Source of the DNA: Chloranthus sessilifolius | Taxonomy: Eukaryota > Streptophyta > Magnoliopsida > Chloranthales > Chloranthaceae | Direction: 5' to 3' | NCBI GenBank assembly: GCA_021018995.1 | Contig: CM037593.1 | Coordinates: 4,244,088 to 4,308,087, forward strand | Length of the DNA: 64,000 bases | Shown here: positions 24,092 through 35,336 of the stretch, piece by piece | How positions within the stretch are numbered: the first letter of the stretch is position 1 | Layout of the letters: each line of letters opens with the position of its first letter | Notes under the pieces: model-generated | The model's database searches: none | What the model was told of the DNA's origin: nothing | The model's input: only the letters and a program-made list of their open reading frames with translations | Translations under genes and position numbers: made by a program

Positions 24092-26197
24092 GAAGAGGTG
24101 TATCGACACTTAAACTCGGCTTCACGGGAGGCAACCCGGTGTGTTTTATTTAGGAGTTGGACACGAGTTTAGTTTAGGATTTAGGATTTATTTCTCTTTT
24201 TCGTATGTTTAGTTCTAGAATATTAGTTTTAGTTTAGTTTAGGTTATTTTTAATTTCCAAATTAGTGTAGACATTACCTTCAATCTATTTTTGGTCATGT
24301 TCTAATTTGATGCCCATATTCTACACTTTTTGATCTTTGTGTTGAGTGCTTTTCAACAGTTTGGGGGTACCTACTTATTTCAAACAATGAGGACATTGTC
24401 ATTTTTAGGTTTGGGGTATGTATGATTATCTATCTTTCATCACTTATTTTTGATTTTCTTTGAAAAAAAAAAAAAAAATTTTTGGAACCATCATACATGA
24501 TTTACTTTGCAATAGTTTTCAAACTTTAGTTGATGATGCATGTGAATTTAATTTTGAGAATATTGATGTCATATTTTGAATACTTGTATCTAGGATGATG
24601 AAGCTTAATGTGATAATTTGTGGATGACTGAAATTCATGCTTAGAATTTTGCACTTATACCAAGACTTAGAAATCGATGAACTATTTTGAACGTTGAATC
24701 TTAGGTTCTTAGTGGAGACTAAACCAGTAAGCTTTAGAGCTAATTTCCGTCATTGATGAGTGAATATATAAACTCGGAGTTTTCTTTGAATCTGAATTAT
24801 TTTGCATAATCTCATACATTTTATTTTGGCTTGTGACTTTGCATGATATCAAATTCATATTATTGTGTTAGAACGCATCAGATATCTACTCAAGACAAAT
24901 AGGCAAGGTTACCATCTTTTAAGGAAATGATTGAAGGCCATCTTTGGCTCGTTTGTGCTTAAAATGCCCCACCTCATATAAATTTATCCTTCTAGTACCC
25001 CTTTGAGCCTATAGAAAAATTTACCCTTATACATTCTTTGATAAGCCACGTTAACTTTAACCCTTCACAATTTCTGAAAATTTAGCTTTACCCTTCTTAT
25101 TTCTGAGAAATTAGGAACGAGGGATGAAAATGAGCGAAAAGAGAGTAAGTGGAGAGATAATGAGTTATGGTGTTTACTGAGAGTGTATGGCAAATATAAA
25201 AAGAAAAAAAGGGGAGAGAAAAAGAAAAAAAAAAAAAAAGGAATGAAAAATGAGGTGCTTCAAGAAAAGGAAATTCAAAAGAGAAGAAAGAATGAGAAAA
25301 GAAAAATATTGAAAAGAAAAAAAATGGTGAGAAATTAGAAAAGAGAAATAAAAAATAAAAAAATAAAAAAAAATAAAAAAAAATCAGAAGTTAGTTCCTT
25401 TTCCAATTTCTCAGAAATTTTGAATCACAATTCCCTTTCTTTCTTACCCTTACCTGAGCCCCATTACAACCCTACAAAAGACCTTCATGATCCGATCTTG
25501 CATTGGTAACTGTCTTGTGGAGTGTCAATATATAATACTTATGACACTTGATATGACATGCTTAGGACGTTCTTATGAGATTTATTTTTGTTCATTGATT
25601 GCATCGTGTTTCATTTATCATGTGAGACCTTTTTATTTGCTTTGTATTGATCTCTCACATGTGTAAAACTTACCAATCATCGGAGTGATTTTATTTTGAG
25701 AGTATACCTAAAGTGAGGATTGAGTCAAGACAACAGATCCGATGATTTCCCGTTTGGACTAGTTCGAGATGGATGAATACTTTTGGTTTAAGCATGAATG
25801 GATGAGTTATCTAACGATTTGGAGCATTAGACTAATTTGAATGGATATTGGTATGATTAGTGTAACATTGTTATTTAAAATTGAGAATTTGCATGTTGAA
25901 TTGATTATTGATTTTGAGCTTTGAAGTTAAATATATGTTATAAAAATCAGATTTTGAAAACTCAATTTCTACCGATGGTTTGAAATTTTTGGAAGTTTGT
26001 GGGTAACTTCACGCAAACCCTGAGGAGACACACCTCCACCACTAGGGATCACCTAGGGGTTTAAAGGCTTGTTGCACATGCTAAGTGCAATCGTGTTCCC
26101 TACGAAAGTGGCATTTAAATTTTAGGATGTTAGTTTGATTTGCTTTATATTTCTATCATTCTTTGCTCGAGGACTAGCAAAGTGTAGGTTTGGGGTG
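24092..26197 (+). other. Element B 3' non-coding region with polypurine tract
   Basis: No coding frame. It is homologous in inverted orientation to 12231-14413 of element A. A purine-rich GAAAAAGAAAA-type tract lies at 25190-25390. The polypurine tract GTAGGTTTGGGGTG lies at about 26184-26197, immediately before the 3' LTR, and would prime plus-strand DNA synthesis. Confidence 0.8.
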
Positions 26198-27591
26198 TGA
26201 TGAGTAGTGAAATATGATGATATTTCACCCTAAATACCTATATTTGTCCGATGAAGGCTATCTGATGAGATTTGCTAGATTTGAAGTGTTTCTGTAAATC
26301 TGGTCAAGTTTCTAAAACAGCCCAAGAAGCGCGAAAATAATGTCAAAACACTGCTATTTTGGGTCATTGAGAACTTAGTGCGACTTGCAGCTCAATTTGG
26401 ACCTTCAAGACGTCAGATTCAGGAAATTGCTAAAACATAAAAGTTGTAGAGCTCGTCGTCAGCTTTCCAACGCTTCAAGAATCACCTCAATCCGAGGTCG
26501 GTACAGGAAATTATGAGCAAAATACCAAGGCAGTATCTGATGCAAAGCTAGGCGGGAATTCACGAAAATTACTCTTAGATGTCAATCGAGAGAGGTATTA
26601 GGGTTAGGCTATTATAAAAAGGGAAGCCACGAGTTTCTTAGGGGATTATTATTTTTTGCAATTAGAATATTATTCATTCTTTCTTTTTAGTTTTTAGGGC
26701 TCTTCACTTTGGGGGAATATTTTCTTCATCTTTTCAAGTCTTCTTCTCTCCTTCTTCTAGGGTTTATTCAGGGTAGATTGTACCTAGGATTTGCATTATT
26801 TTTCTCTGAGAAATTCATAGATTGTATTTAGGAAAAACAATTGCAAATATCTTTTGGAAGAAATAAAAGAGGAATGACTTTGAAAGAAAAAGGAGATCAA
26901 ACACCAAAGATGAGCTAAATCAAGATGATCGGAAGATGCGATCCCGGATAAGTACCTATGCTTATGATTAATACCTCAGTCTATTATTGTTATCATGGAG
27001 TCGTTTTGCTCAAAGTTTGTGTGATTGAAAAGATTTTAAATGCCGTGTTATGACCGTTGATTGCGGGTATCAGCGGCCGTAATCGCTAGATCCGGACGCA
27101 GATCTAGGTAAAGCGATTATGTCTTTGATTGTCGTGATCTAAATATCATGAGATACGCTATGCTTTTTACATGACTCATACTGAGTCATTGTTTTTTTAG
27201 ATAGGGTATGCGGATTGATGATCATATTTTATTTCAAGTCATTTTTCTAGATGAATGATGGTGTGAATGATGATTTAATGAAACTGTGGGTTTTAATGAT
27301 AGAAAAGGGGTACGAATCTGGGGTAGCATATTCCTTGATCTCATTTTAATATTGTTCGTAGATTTATCAGTAATTAATTGTTTAGATTAATTTATTTTTC
27401 TGCATTTAGGAAAAGTGTGTTAAGTTTTTGGTAAAATTGAATCTGCCCTTTGGTACTTCCTTAGGGACGTTTTTAAAATCTCTAAAAGAATTAATTAAAA
27501 ATTCACGTTTCCCTGTGGGTTCGACACCCCTGTTCTTGCCATACTGCAATAGATCTTGTGCACTTGCAAGGGTTACATTCTAAATCGATCA
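26198..27591 (+). repeat. 3' LTR of element B (1394 bp)
   Basis: Starts TGATGAGTAGTG after the polypurine tract and ends AATCGATCA, followed by the GCGGT target duplication. Slightly longer than the 5' LTR because the latter lacks several short stretches. The first ~30 codons of an open frame that enters from element A (27503-27596 on the minus strand) are LTR sequence and not protein-coding. Confidence 0.93.
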
Positions 27592-27596
27592 GCGGT

Positions 27597-28352
27597 CGCG
27601 CTATCTTGCTAAAATTTTTAATAAAATACCGATAAAAATCGGCGTGTCCGAGAAAAGATCTGATTTCTTTCACTGTCCTAGGTGGTGGTAGATTGGCAAT
27701 TAAATCAACTTTTGCCTTGTCGACCTCGATACCCTGGGACGATATGATATGTCCCAAAACAATGCCATCTTTAACCATGAAGTGACATTTTTCCAAGTTA
27801 AGAACAAGGTTCTTCTCTTGGCATCGTTCAAGCACTAGTGATAAATGATTCAAACAGTCAGCAAAACTGTTTCCATGGATCGAGAAGTCGTCCATGAAGA
27901 CCTCGAGAAATCGCTCGACCATATCTGAAAAAATACTCAGCATACATCTTTGGAATGTAGCTGGTGTATTACAAAGCCCAAACGGCATTCGTCGGTGGGA
28001 GAAAGTACCAAAAGGACATGTGAAAGTGGTCTTATCCTGATCCTCAGGTGCAATGACTATTTGGTTATACCCGGAATAGCCATCGAGGAAGCAATAGTAC
28101 GCATGCCCAGTGAATCTTTCCTACATCTGATCGATAAACGGAAGAGGAAAGTGATCTTTCCTCGTCATCAAATTTAACTTTCGATAATCAATGCACACTC
28201 TCCACCCTGTTTGAATTTTTGTAGGGACTAGTATATTTTCCTCATTCTTCACCACTGTGACTCCCGATTTCTTAGGGACCACTTGTGTGGGGCTGACTCA
28301 TTTACTATCAGAGATGGGATATATAATTCCAGCATCTAGAAGTTTGATTACC
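27597..28352 (-). pseudogene. Element A reverse transcriptase
   Basis: RT finger and palm: a WRVCIDYRKLN block at about 28165-28200, TFTCPFGTFSHRRMPFGLC at about 27970-28025, and the active-site FMDDFSIHG near 27880. It runs on through GHIISSQGIEVDKAK and ends at YRYFIKNFSKIARPL, where element B cuts in at GCGGT. An in-frame stop lies near 28122. Apart from this the domain reads clearly, in contrast to element B. Confidence 0.9.
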
Positions 28353-29664
28353 TCATTTCAGACCACGTCTTGCATTGTCTTCCAAATGGATTCGATGCAT
28401 ACAAATCGTGGGGCTAATGCCTTTGATATCTTTTATCGACCAACCGAGGGCACTTTTGTGCTCTTTGAGTACATTCATGAGTTGGCCTTCTTGATGCGCA
28501 TCCAATGTTAATGATATTATAACGGGTTGAGTTTCATTCTCCCCCAGGTAGACATACTTGAGATTTTTCAGAAGAGGTTTAAGTTCTAAGGACACTTTCT
28601 CCTCCTCTTTCGGCTTTTCCTTGATTAATTCAATTTGAGTTCCACGCTCTATTTCCTTTTCTTCTCCCAGACGTGGTGTGGAGTCCAACATGTGATTCAC
28701 TTCTTGGATCAATTGATCCACATCAAAATTCTCTCCGAAATGCGCAAGACAAGCTGCTAAAGGATCGTCAGTCTCAGATGCATGAAATATTTCTTCTATG
28801 ATTTCATCGAGTATGCATGCTTCTGCATGTTCATCATCCTCCATGGGCTGCTTGGCAATATTAAAAATGTTGAGTTCCACTGTCATATTCCCGAATGACA
28901 GATTCATGATCCCGTTGCGACAATTAATCAGCGCATTGGAGGTTTGCTAGGAAAGGTCTTCCTAGAATCACTGGAATGTTATTCTTCAAATTTGATGCTG
29001 GTTTAGTGTCGAAAACAACAAAATCCACAGGAAAGTAGAAAGAATCCACCTTGATGAGGACATCTTCCACAATTCCTCGAGGGATCTTTACGGACCGATC
29101 AACTAACTGAAGGGTCATCGCAGTGGCCTTAAGTTCTCCCAATTCGAGCTCCTTGTACACAGAATAAGGCAACAAGTTGACACTTGCTCCTAAATCCAAA
29201 TGGGTCTGATCAATACGGTTATCGCCAATGATGATCGAGATTGTAGGACAACCTGGGTCCTTGTATTTGATCGGGAGCTTTGCTTGTAACACTGAACTAA
29301 CTTGCTCGGCTAAGAAAGCCTTTTTCGGAATATTTGTCTTTCTTTTAATTGTGACCAATTCCTTCAAAAATTTAGCATAAGCCGGCACTTGGCGGATGGC
29401 ATCTAGGAAAGGAATATTAATTTTTAATTGCTTGAAAATCTCATTTATTCCTTCCTCATCGCGATTTTTCAGTGGTGCCATCAATCTTTGCGGGTACGGT
29501 GCTTTAGGAACAAAACTTCTCTTCTGTTCACTCTTTTCTTCTGATGTTTCTTTTGCTTGTACTTTATCATGAATTTCTTCTTTCTCCTCAGATTTCTTCT
29601 CTCCATCAGACTTTTCCTCCTCTGGCAACACTACTTTGTTATCGATATGCTTTCCAGATCTCAA
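28353..29664 (-). pseudogene. Element A aspartic protease and flanks
   Basis: Two consecutive open segments (28924-29664 and 28353-28907). The first starts with a Lys/Glu-rich linker, then FVPKAPYPQRL near residue 51, and the retropepsin active site DLGAS at 157-161, followed by NLLPYSVYKELELGELK and, further on, FPVDFVVFD and VILGRPFLA, the family's flap and C-terminal hydrophobic-Gly motif. The second is the spacer between protease and RT (NLSFGNMTVELNIF at its start). A stop at about 28910-28923 separates them. Confidence 0.88.
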
Positions 29665-29689
29665 TGTTGTGATCGCCCGAATTTATTAT

Positions 29690-31342
29690 TGATCATCCTC
29701 TTGTGTTGAAGTTGATATTTGTTCAACAACCATTTGGCCCCTTGGGTTAGGAACTGGTTGGCTCGGAAATGATCCTTTTTCTCTTTCACAAAGAAAAGTG
29801 GCCAATTGCCCAATTTGGGTCTCTATTTTAGAGATTGAGGATGTGTGAGAATGAATGAGTTTCATCAGGTCCTCAGTAGAAGGAGTTTGTGTATGAGGAC
29901 GTTGGGCAGTATTTCCCTGTGGAATGTTAAATCCAGGTGGTGGAAATATTGGCACAAAATTTTGCTGTGGTTGGTTTTGATAACCTCCCATTGGTTGTGC
30001 AAACTGAAAATTCTGGTTCATTTGCCTTGGGCGCCTTGATTACGATCGATTGTATTGAAATTGATTCGGGTTATTGAACCCTTGCTGCTAAAATTGCCCT
30101 TGACCGTAGTTCTGCTGCGGTTCTTGATTAAAATTTTGTTGGGGATAAAAGTTCGTCCCCTGCTTCCTGGGCTGTATTCTTTGATTCTCTTATTTCTATG
30201 AGAAATTTGGATGGTTTCTCCAGCTATTTGGGTTATTCTTATTAAAAACGTTTCCTTGATTCCGCCCATAATTATTTACAACATTTAGTTGTTCAGATGT
30301 GTCTTCATGATAGTTCTGCATTGAAGGACAATCATCTGCCATATGCATTGGACTTGCACAAATTGAACATGGCTCAGGTTGTGTATTTACCATATGCACA
30401 ATCTTCTTTAATTTCAATTCCTCCACTTGTTGAGTGAGGAAATCAATTTTAGCCATCAAATCCGGGGAATCCTTTACTACGTATAGTCCTTTCTTGGTTA
30501 AACTCCCGGCTTGATCACGGGCTTTGACTGGTTGTTCCCGAGTCTTTGTGAAATCTCAGTGTTGAGAATCCTCAGCAAGCTTTTCTAGGAAAGCATAAGA
30601 TTCAGTTTCCTTAAGACTCAGGAATCCTCCGCCATTCATTGACTCCACCAGATGTCTATTTGGTTGACTCAGTCCATTGTAGAAACACTGAACCAGTCTC
30701 CACTTTGAGTATCCATGGTGTGGACATTTGAATAAGAGATCCATGAATCTATCCCAAGCTTCATATAATCTCTCATCTTCCTCTTGCGTGAAATCCGTGA
30801 TTTCACGTCTAAGGACATTAGTCTTCACCATAGGGAAGAACTTTGACAGAAACTTTTTAACCATCTGATCCCAGGTGGTTATGGATCCCGATAGTAGAGA
30901 GTTTAACCAGGCTTTTGCTTTATCCTTTATAGAGAAAGGAAACAAGCGTAGCTAATGATTCTTATTTGAAGTTTTGGTAAACAGATGAGCAGACTTCGAC
31001 AAAGTCTTTGACGTGCTGGTATGGATCTTCTCTCTCCATGCCATGAAAGATTGGAAGGATTTGAATAACATTTGTACGAATTTCAAACCGGCCACCAGGT
31101 GTGGCGGGGTATACAATGCATGATGGGGTATTTGTAGTGATCGGAGAGAACAGTTCTCTCAATATTGGTTCTTCCTCTTGTTCAAGTTGCCCATTCATGT
31201 TGTCAGTCATACTGACTTCAGTGGATGATTCCCTTAAAAATTTCTGCCTTGATCTAGCGTCCTTACGATTTGACCGACAAGCACGTTCGATCTCTGAATT
31301 TAAAGGATCTAAAGCTCTTTCTTTAGAAGACCTAGTGTGCAT
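29690..31342 (-). pseudogene. Element A gag
   Basis: Starts at 31342 (MHTRSSKERALDPLNSEIER). A frame change at about 30950 splits the capsid; the second piece holds FSIKDKAKAWLNSL and YEAWDRFMDLLFKCPHHG, the classic Ty3/gypsy gag core. A CCHC zinc knuckle CSICASPMHMADDC lies at about 30324-30366. The C-terminus is Gln/Asn/Pro-rich (29686-30021). It is non-functional as read because of three or more frame changes, but most of it is present. Confidence 0.87.
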
Positions 31343-31479
31343 GCAAATGACGCACAGAGCGGAGGTTTCGGGCAGGAAAACCTCAAGAAAATTAATTTTT
31401 TTTTTTTTTTTAAAAGCAGAAATACTATTTTAATCTCCGAAAATTCCTAAAATTTACTGTCTACCAAAAATTCAAATTA

Positions 31480-31944
31480 ATTTTAATTGTGATATTTTAC
31501 TACATAAGTACACGAATCGGATTGTATATAGTGGGTGTTGATAGGTTCCACGAGGACTAATTTTGAAAGATCAAAAGACAAGCAATTCGAAATCTACTAA
31601 GATCTAACGATTCTATTATCTTATGATATTTGGTGGTTTAATAAGATGATAATTCGACTACAAACTAAAACTTAGCGATAATTTAAAAATAAAGATAAAG
31701 ATGAGTATCTAAATCTTTATCTTTATTTTTAATTATCGCTAAGTTTTACAAATCTCGGATTATCATCTCATCAAACCACCTAAATCAAATATCTTTTATG
31801 GAAGATAAATGGTCAAAAACTGATTTCACGTTGCATTGTCTTTTAGATCTTTCAAAATTAGTCTCGTGAAAATCATCTCGATTGCACCCACTATATATAA
31901 TCCTATGGGCACTTTTGAAAATATCACAATTAAAATTCACATCA
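31480..31944. repeat. Foldback built from family-A LTR ends
   Basis: The left half (about 31480-31702) carries the terminal part of a family-A LTR in minus orientation. The right half (about 31712-31944) carries a similar part in plus orientation, ending AAAATTCACATCA, the normal LTR end. The centre is AAAGATAAAGAT, a short loop, then ATCTTTATCTTT. The arms are imperfect: each lacks different short blocks, and the right arm includes a patch at 31790-31840 (ATCTTTTATGGAAGATAAA) inverted relative to its surroundings. The structure stands where the 5' LTR of element A should be. Confidence 0.75.
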
Positions 31945-33073
31945 GCAAGCTCGAGTAGCAGCCTTGACACAGGTCGTATATGTAAATTAAGTAAGATGTG
32001 AAGTACGTTGTATAGACGTATGGAGCTATATTAAGTTTTAAGATATGCCACGTAGAATAAGTCGATAATGTAGATACAATAAGACAGTAGAAACTGGTGC
32101 ATCATATTCATCTCATTTTATGCTATGTCTTTCAGCTTCGTTACGATATGTATGAGATTTCAGATATTATTGTAGTCATTTTTAGTTATTGGATTTTATT
32201 TTCATAAATCACTGCTACTCAAGCGATTTCACATACAATCACCTGGGTATGTTATGGTGGATCAATTGTGCAACCCACTGAGTTTACGGAACTAAGTAAA
32301 CTCACCCCCTCCCAAATATAACAATTTCAGGTAAAGACTCTGATCATCCTGTTAATGATGACGTGGAGACAGCTGTGCCAGAGGCGGCATACGTAGACGA
32401 GGACATTGGCTACCACTTGGATGAGGGAGTTGATCCGGCGAATTTTTATGAGCCTTGAGAGTATATTTAGCTCTAACCATTATTATTTTTATTGAGAGAA
32501 GTGTTATTTATTGAGTTTATGTTTTTGTACATCTTATGATTTACGTTTGGGATAATTTTACCCTACGTAAAACCTCAGTTTATTTTTATATCCTAGATGC
32601 ATGATTAGGATTAATCATTTTATTAATATCATCTACATTTTTTATTGTTAATTTATGAGCCGTTTATCTTTAAATGTTAGTTAAATGTCTCGATTCATAT
32701 GCTAAATCGAATTAAGGATTATATATATGTCTGCTTATCGTCTTAACAAGCGTGCAGTGTCGTAACATGGAATTCTAGGCCCTTAAGATCGGGTAAGAAT
32801 TATGTGTCATGACACCACGCTTTCAAATATCGGTATCGGTCACTCGAATTGGGCGATCCCAACGCCAAAAAAATTGAGGGCAAAATTGGAATAATTAAAT
32901 ACATTTTACTGTAAGCTGCTAAAAAAGTTGTTCAAATCAGTCGTTAATAGTTTGTTTTTAATTCCACACAACACAAATTTCAAAAGAGTGACCCTAAACT
33001 CACATGGCATACATCAAACTAAAACTTAGTTTTTGGGCTACTTTTTAAAATATATGCCACATGGAATAAAAAA
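31945..33073. other. Unplaced DNA, possible LTR remnant
   Basis: No gene. The stretch at 32270-32460 has GCAACCCACTGAGTTTACGG, then CTCACCCC, then a CAG acceptor-like site and a 42-codon acidic open segment ending NFYEP-stop at 32457. Such blocks occur inside long LTRs of Del/Tekay-type chromoviruses as far as I recall, so a remnant of that kind is possible. From about 32985 a dispersed repeat family begins, which is interrupted by the foldback element at 33074. Confidence 0.3.
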
Positions 33074-33754
33074 GGAAATTTTCCCAAATCGATCCTCGCA
33101 GATTCACCTTTTCCGTCAGAGACCCTATAATTTCACCTTTCACTAAATCGACCAGCTCCAAACGGAGCCAGTTCCAACTAACACAAAAAATCTCAAATAC
33201 CCCTTACACTTTTTTTTGTTTTACATAGTTTAAAAGTTTAAATATTTGCACTTTTTTATATTTACGCAATGTGAAACAACAACTATGTCGTTTGATTTGA
33301 AGGCCACAATATAAAGATTGATGGTGTTAAAGATTGACACGAAAAAATGGCGATACTGCCTTTTAAAAAATTTAAAAAAAAAATCGGCTATTTTTTCTTT
33401 TTTTTATTTATTAATTTTTTTCCTGATTATTTAAACAGTCAAATTTTATTTTATTTTTTTAGCTAGCGGTATCATTATTTTTTCGTGTCAATCTTTGACA
33501 CCATCAATCTTTATGTTGTGGCCTTCAAATCTGATGGCATAGATGTTGCTTAACATTGCGTAAATATAAACAAAATATAAGTATTTAAAACTTTAAACTA
33601 TGTAGAACAAAAAAAAGTGTAAGAAGGGGCATTTAAGACTTTTTATGGTAGCTGGAACTCGCTGCGGTTGGAGCTGGTCGGTTAGGAGAGAGGTGAAACT
33701 ATAGAGTCTCTGGCGGAAAAGGTGAATCTGAAGGGTCAATTTGGAAAATTGACC
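33074..33754. mobile_element. Foldback DNA element 1 (Mutator-like MITE)
   Basis: Two long inverted arms (about 33074-33365 and 33455-33754) surround an A/T-rich centre. Ends: GGAAATTTTCCCAAATCGA on the left and TCAATTTGGAAAATTGACC on the right, imperfect inverted repeats. Flanks AATAAAAAA (33065-33073) and AATAAAAAT (33755-33763) agree at 8 of 9 bases, the 9-bp duplication usual for Mutator-like elements. A related uninterrupted site reads AATCAAAAT at 44955-44963. It has no coding capacity, so it is non-autonomous. The superfamily call is inferred from duplication length and long inverted repeats. Confidence 0.8.
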
Positions 33755-33763
33755 AATAAAAAT

Positions 33764-33878
33764 TGACAATTTGATGGTAAGCCCATGATCTCAAGATTCC
33801 TTATGTAGAAGATTTTGGCAAAAAATAATTTTTATTATTTGATTCAAAGTAGTCAATGTTTTTTTTAAATAATAAGTA

Positions 33879-33956
<78 letters not shown>

Positions 33957-34438
33957 TGAGGATCCTAAAAAAAATAAAAATTATTTGAGGATGCTTGGTT
34001 TCAAGGATGAAATTATCGGCCGAATTTTATCGGTTTCGGCCGGCACCGAAACGAAATTGAAATTCAAAATTTCGAGTATATTAATGTATGGATCGTTGTT
34101 GGTGGGTGAATTGGAGCGAATGGAAGCCCGAACCGGTTCACACCGAACCAATACCATCCGATCAATATACAAATATTTAAAAAGAAAAGAATAAAAAAAA
34201 AGCTGTGAGGTTATAACATGCCCAAATTTATTAAAAGATCACTAAAGGAAACATAACAAAAGACACTTGAAATTATAGAATGTTTTATGCTTTTGGGCGT
34301 CGTATACAAATAAGCATAACGCTTGAGATCGTATTGATTATCTTCTTTTTAAACTTTGTTATTTATATTCGATATAAAGTATAACATATTCTTTGTGTAT
34401 AAGTTTCTCGTATCGGTAGATTGGCAATACTAGCTAAA
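33764..34438. repeat. Dispersed repeat remainder and (AT)36 microsatellite
   Basis: 33764-33860 continues the dispersed repeat family interrupted by foldback element 1 (CCCATGATCTCAAGATTCC). A pure AT dinucleotide run spans about 33881-33952. The short frames at 33952-34194 are not supported as genes. 34080-34170 contains ATACCATCCGATC-like text related to other dispersed repeats in the window. Confidence 0.7.
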
Positions 34439-34579
34439 CACTACAAAAATAAGGAGTTTCAGCGACACTTGCTATTAAAGCATTTTTTTGTAACGGCAGG
34501 ACTAATAACGGTTCTTTTTTGTAGCGACAAGATTAATAGCGGCAATTTTTACCGCTGATAGTCTCATTTTTTGTAGTTG
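34439..34579. mobile_element. Small CACTA-type MITE
   Basis: Left end CACTACAAAAATAAGGAG and right end CTCATTTTTTGTAGTTG form an inverted pair. Between them lie ATTAATAGCGGCAATTTTTACC and similar, with a GCGGC/GCCGC-like motif also present in the element at 37823. The length of 141 bases leaves no coding room. The flanking triplets AAA and AAT agree at two of three, so the duplication is weak. Confidence 0.6.
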
Positions 34580-35230
34580 AATGTTGTTCAGTATCAATCG
34601 ATCTAGAGTGATGTGACTGATCCACATCGGATGCCCATATATAAATGATCCAACCCAAGGATTTGGGATTGTTTGTGCCAAAGCCAATCTGGATCGGAAT
34701 TGCTGGATATTTGAAACCATGCTTTTGATCAAATATTTTTCATTCTAAAAAGTGCTTTTAAAAAGGATTGCACAACATGGAGAAATTGGCGATGAGGAGT
34801 GCTTATCGGTCAATTTTTAACGTCTGACAGTGAGGTGACCACAATTATAATTTATTTGTTTCTTTTTAAAAAAAAAAAATTTGTTAGATTCGATTGCTAC
34901 GTAGGTGATGATAGTTATTCAAGAAAATTTAGAGAAAAGAAGAGGGATGATGACCTAGTCATCTTCGTAACTAGGTGGATTAAAAAAAGGAAGAAGCTGG
35001 TGCTTTAGGTGATTGCATACTTTCGTAAAAAATGATAAAACATATGTGGTTGCTTTCGGCACTTTGTAAATAATAAGCCGGGCTTTCAGCGGTCCAAAAA
35101 AAATAGTTATTTTCCGTAAAATGGGAGAGTTTGTTATTTCAGCCATTCGGTAGGTGCTAATAGTAACAGAGGTACCCATAAAGAGCCAAAATACATCATA
35201 TTCATAAACCACAGACAACTACCTTCATTT
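34580..35230. other. Intergenic DNA downstream of the germin-like gene
   Basis: AT-rich and without a supported gene. On the minus strand an AATAAA at 35228-35233 lies about 105 bases past the germin-like stop codon and is a plausible polyadenylation signal. Confidence 0.5.
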
Positions 35231-35336
35231 ATTGTATTATTATTCGAAGATACAAACAAATAGTATCCTTATTTAAAGAAACTAATTGAAAAAGAAAACG
35301 ATAGAATCATGGGTTGTCTGTTGTTGGCCGTTTTCT

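Larger units (their letters stand above)
16283..27591 (+). mobile_element. Athila-type LTR retrotransposon B, complete but decayed
   Basis: An 11.3-kb element with two LTRs, a degenerate primer-binding site, gag-pol remnants, a long 3' non-coding region and a polypurine tract. The 5-bp target duplication GCGGT is exact on both sides (16278-16282 and 27592-27596). It lies in the polymerase gene of element A, between the end of RT and the start of RNase H, in the opposite orientation. Coding regions are broken by many small indels, so it is non-autonomous. Its LTRs share the start TGATGAGTA and parts of the first ~300 bases with family A but differ further in. Confidence 0.95.
10497..31480 (-). 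mobile_element. Athila-type LTR retrotransposon A, interrupted by element B
   Basis: Reading right to left: gag, protease, reverse transcriptase, then (after element B) RNase H and integrase, then a ~2.2-kb non-coding 3' region, a polypurine tract and the 3' LTR. Removing B (11.3 kb plus one 5-bp duplication) restores one continuous polymerase order. Athila assignment rests on the DLGAS protease motif, the polymerase domain order, the TTTGGGGGTA-type polypurine tract and the close relationship to B, whose primer-binding site fits tRNA-Asp. The 5' LTR is nearly gone and replaced by a foldback at about 31480-31944, and no primer-binding site is visible. No env-like frame lies between integrase and the 3' LTR. 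Confidence 0.88.

Noticed and set aside
27503-27596. C-terminal extension of the element A RT frame past the IARPL motif
   Set aside because: These codons are element B LTR sequence read on the minus strand. The real continuation is at 16277.
33881-33952. (AT)n run as an origin or regulatory site
   Set aside because: Simple dinucleotide repeat, common in plant intergenic DNA, with nothing around it to support a role.
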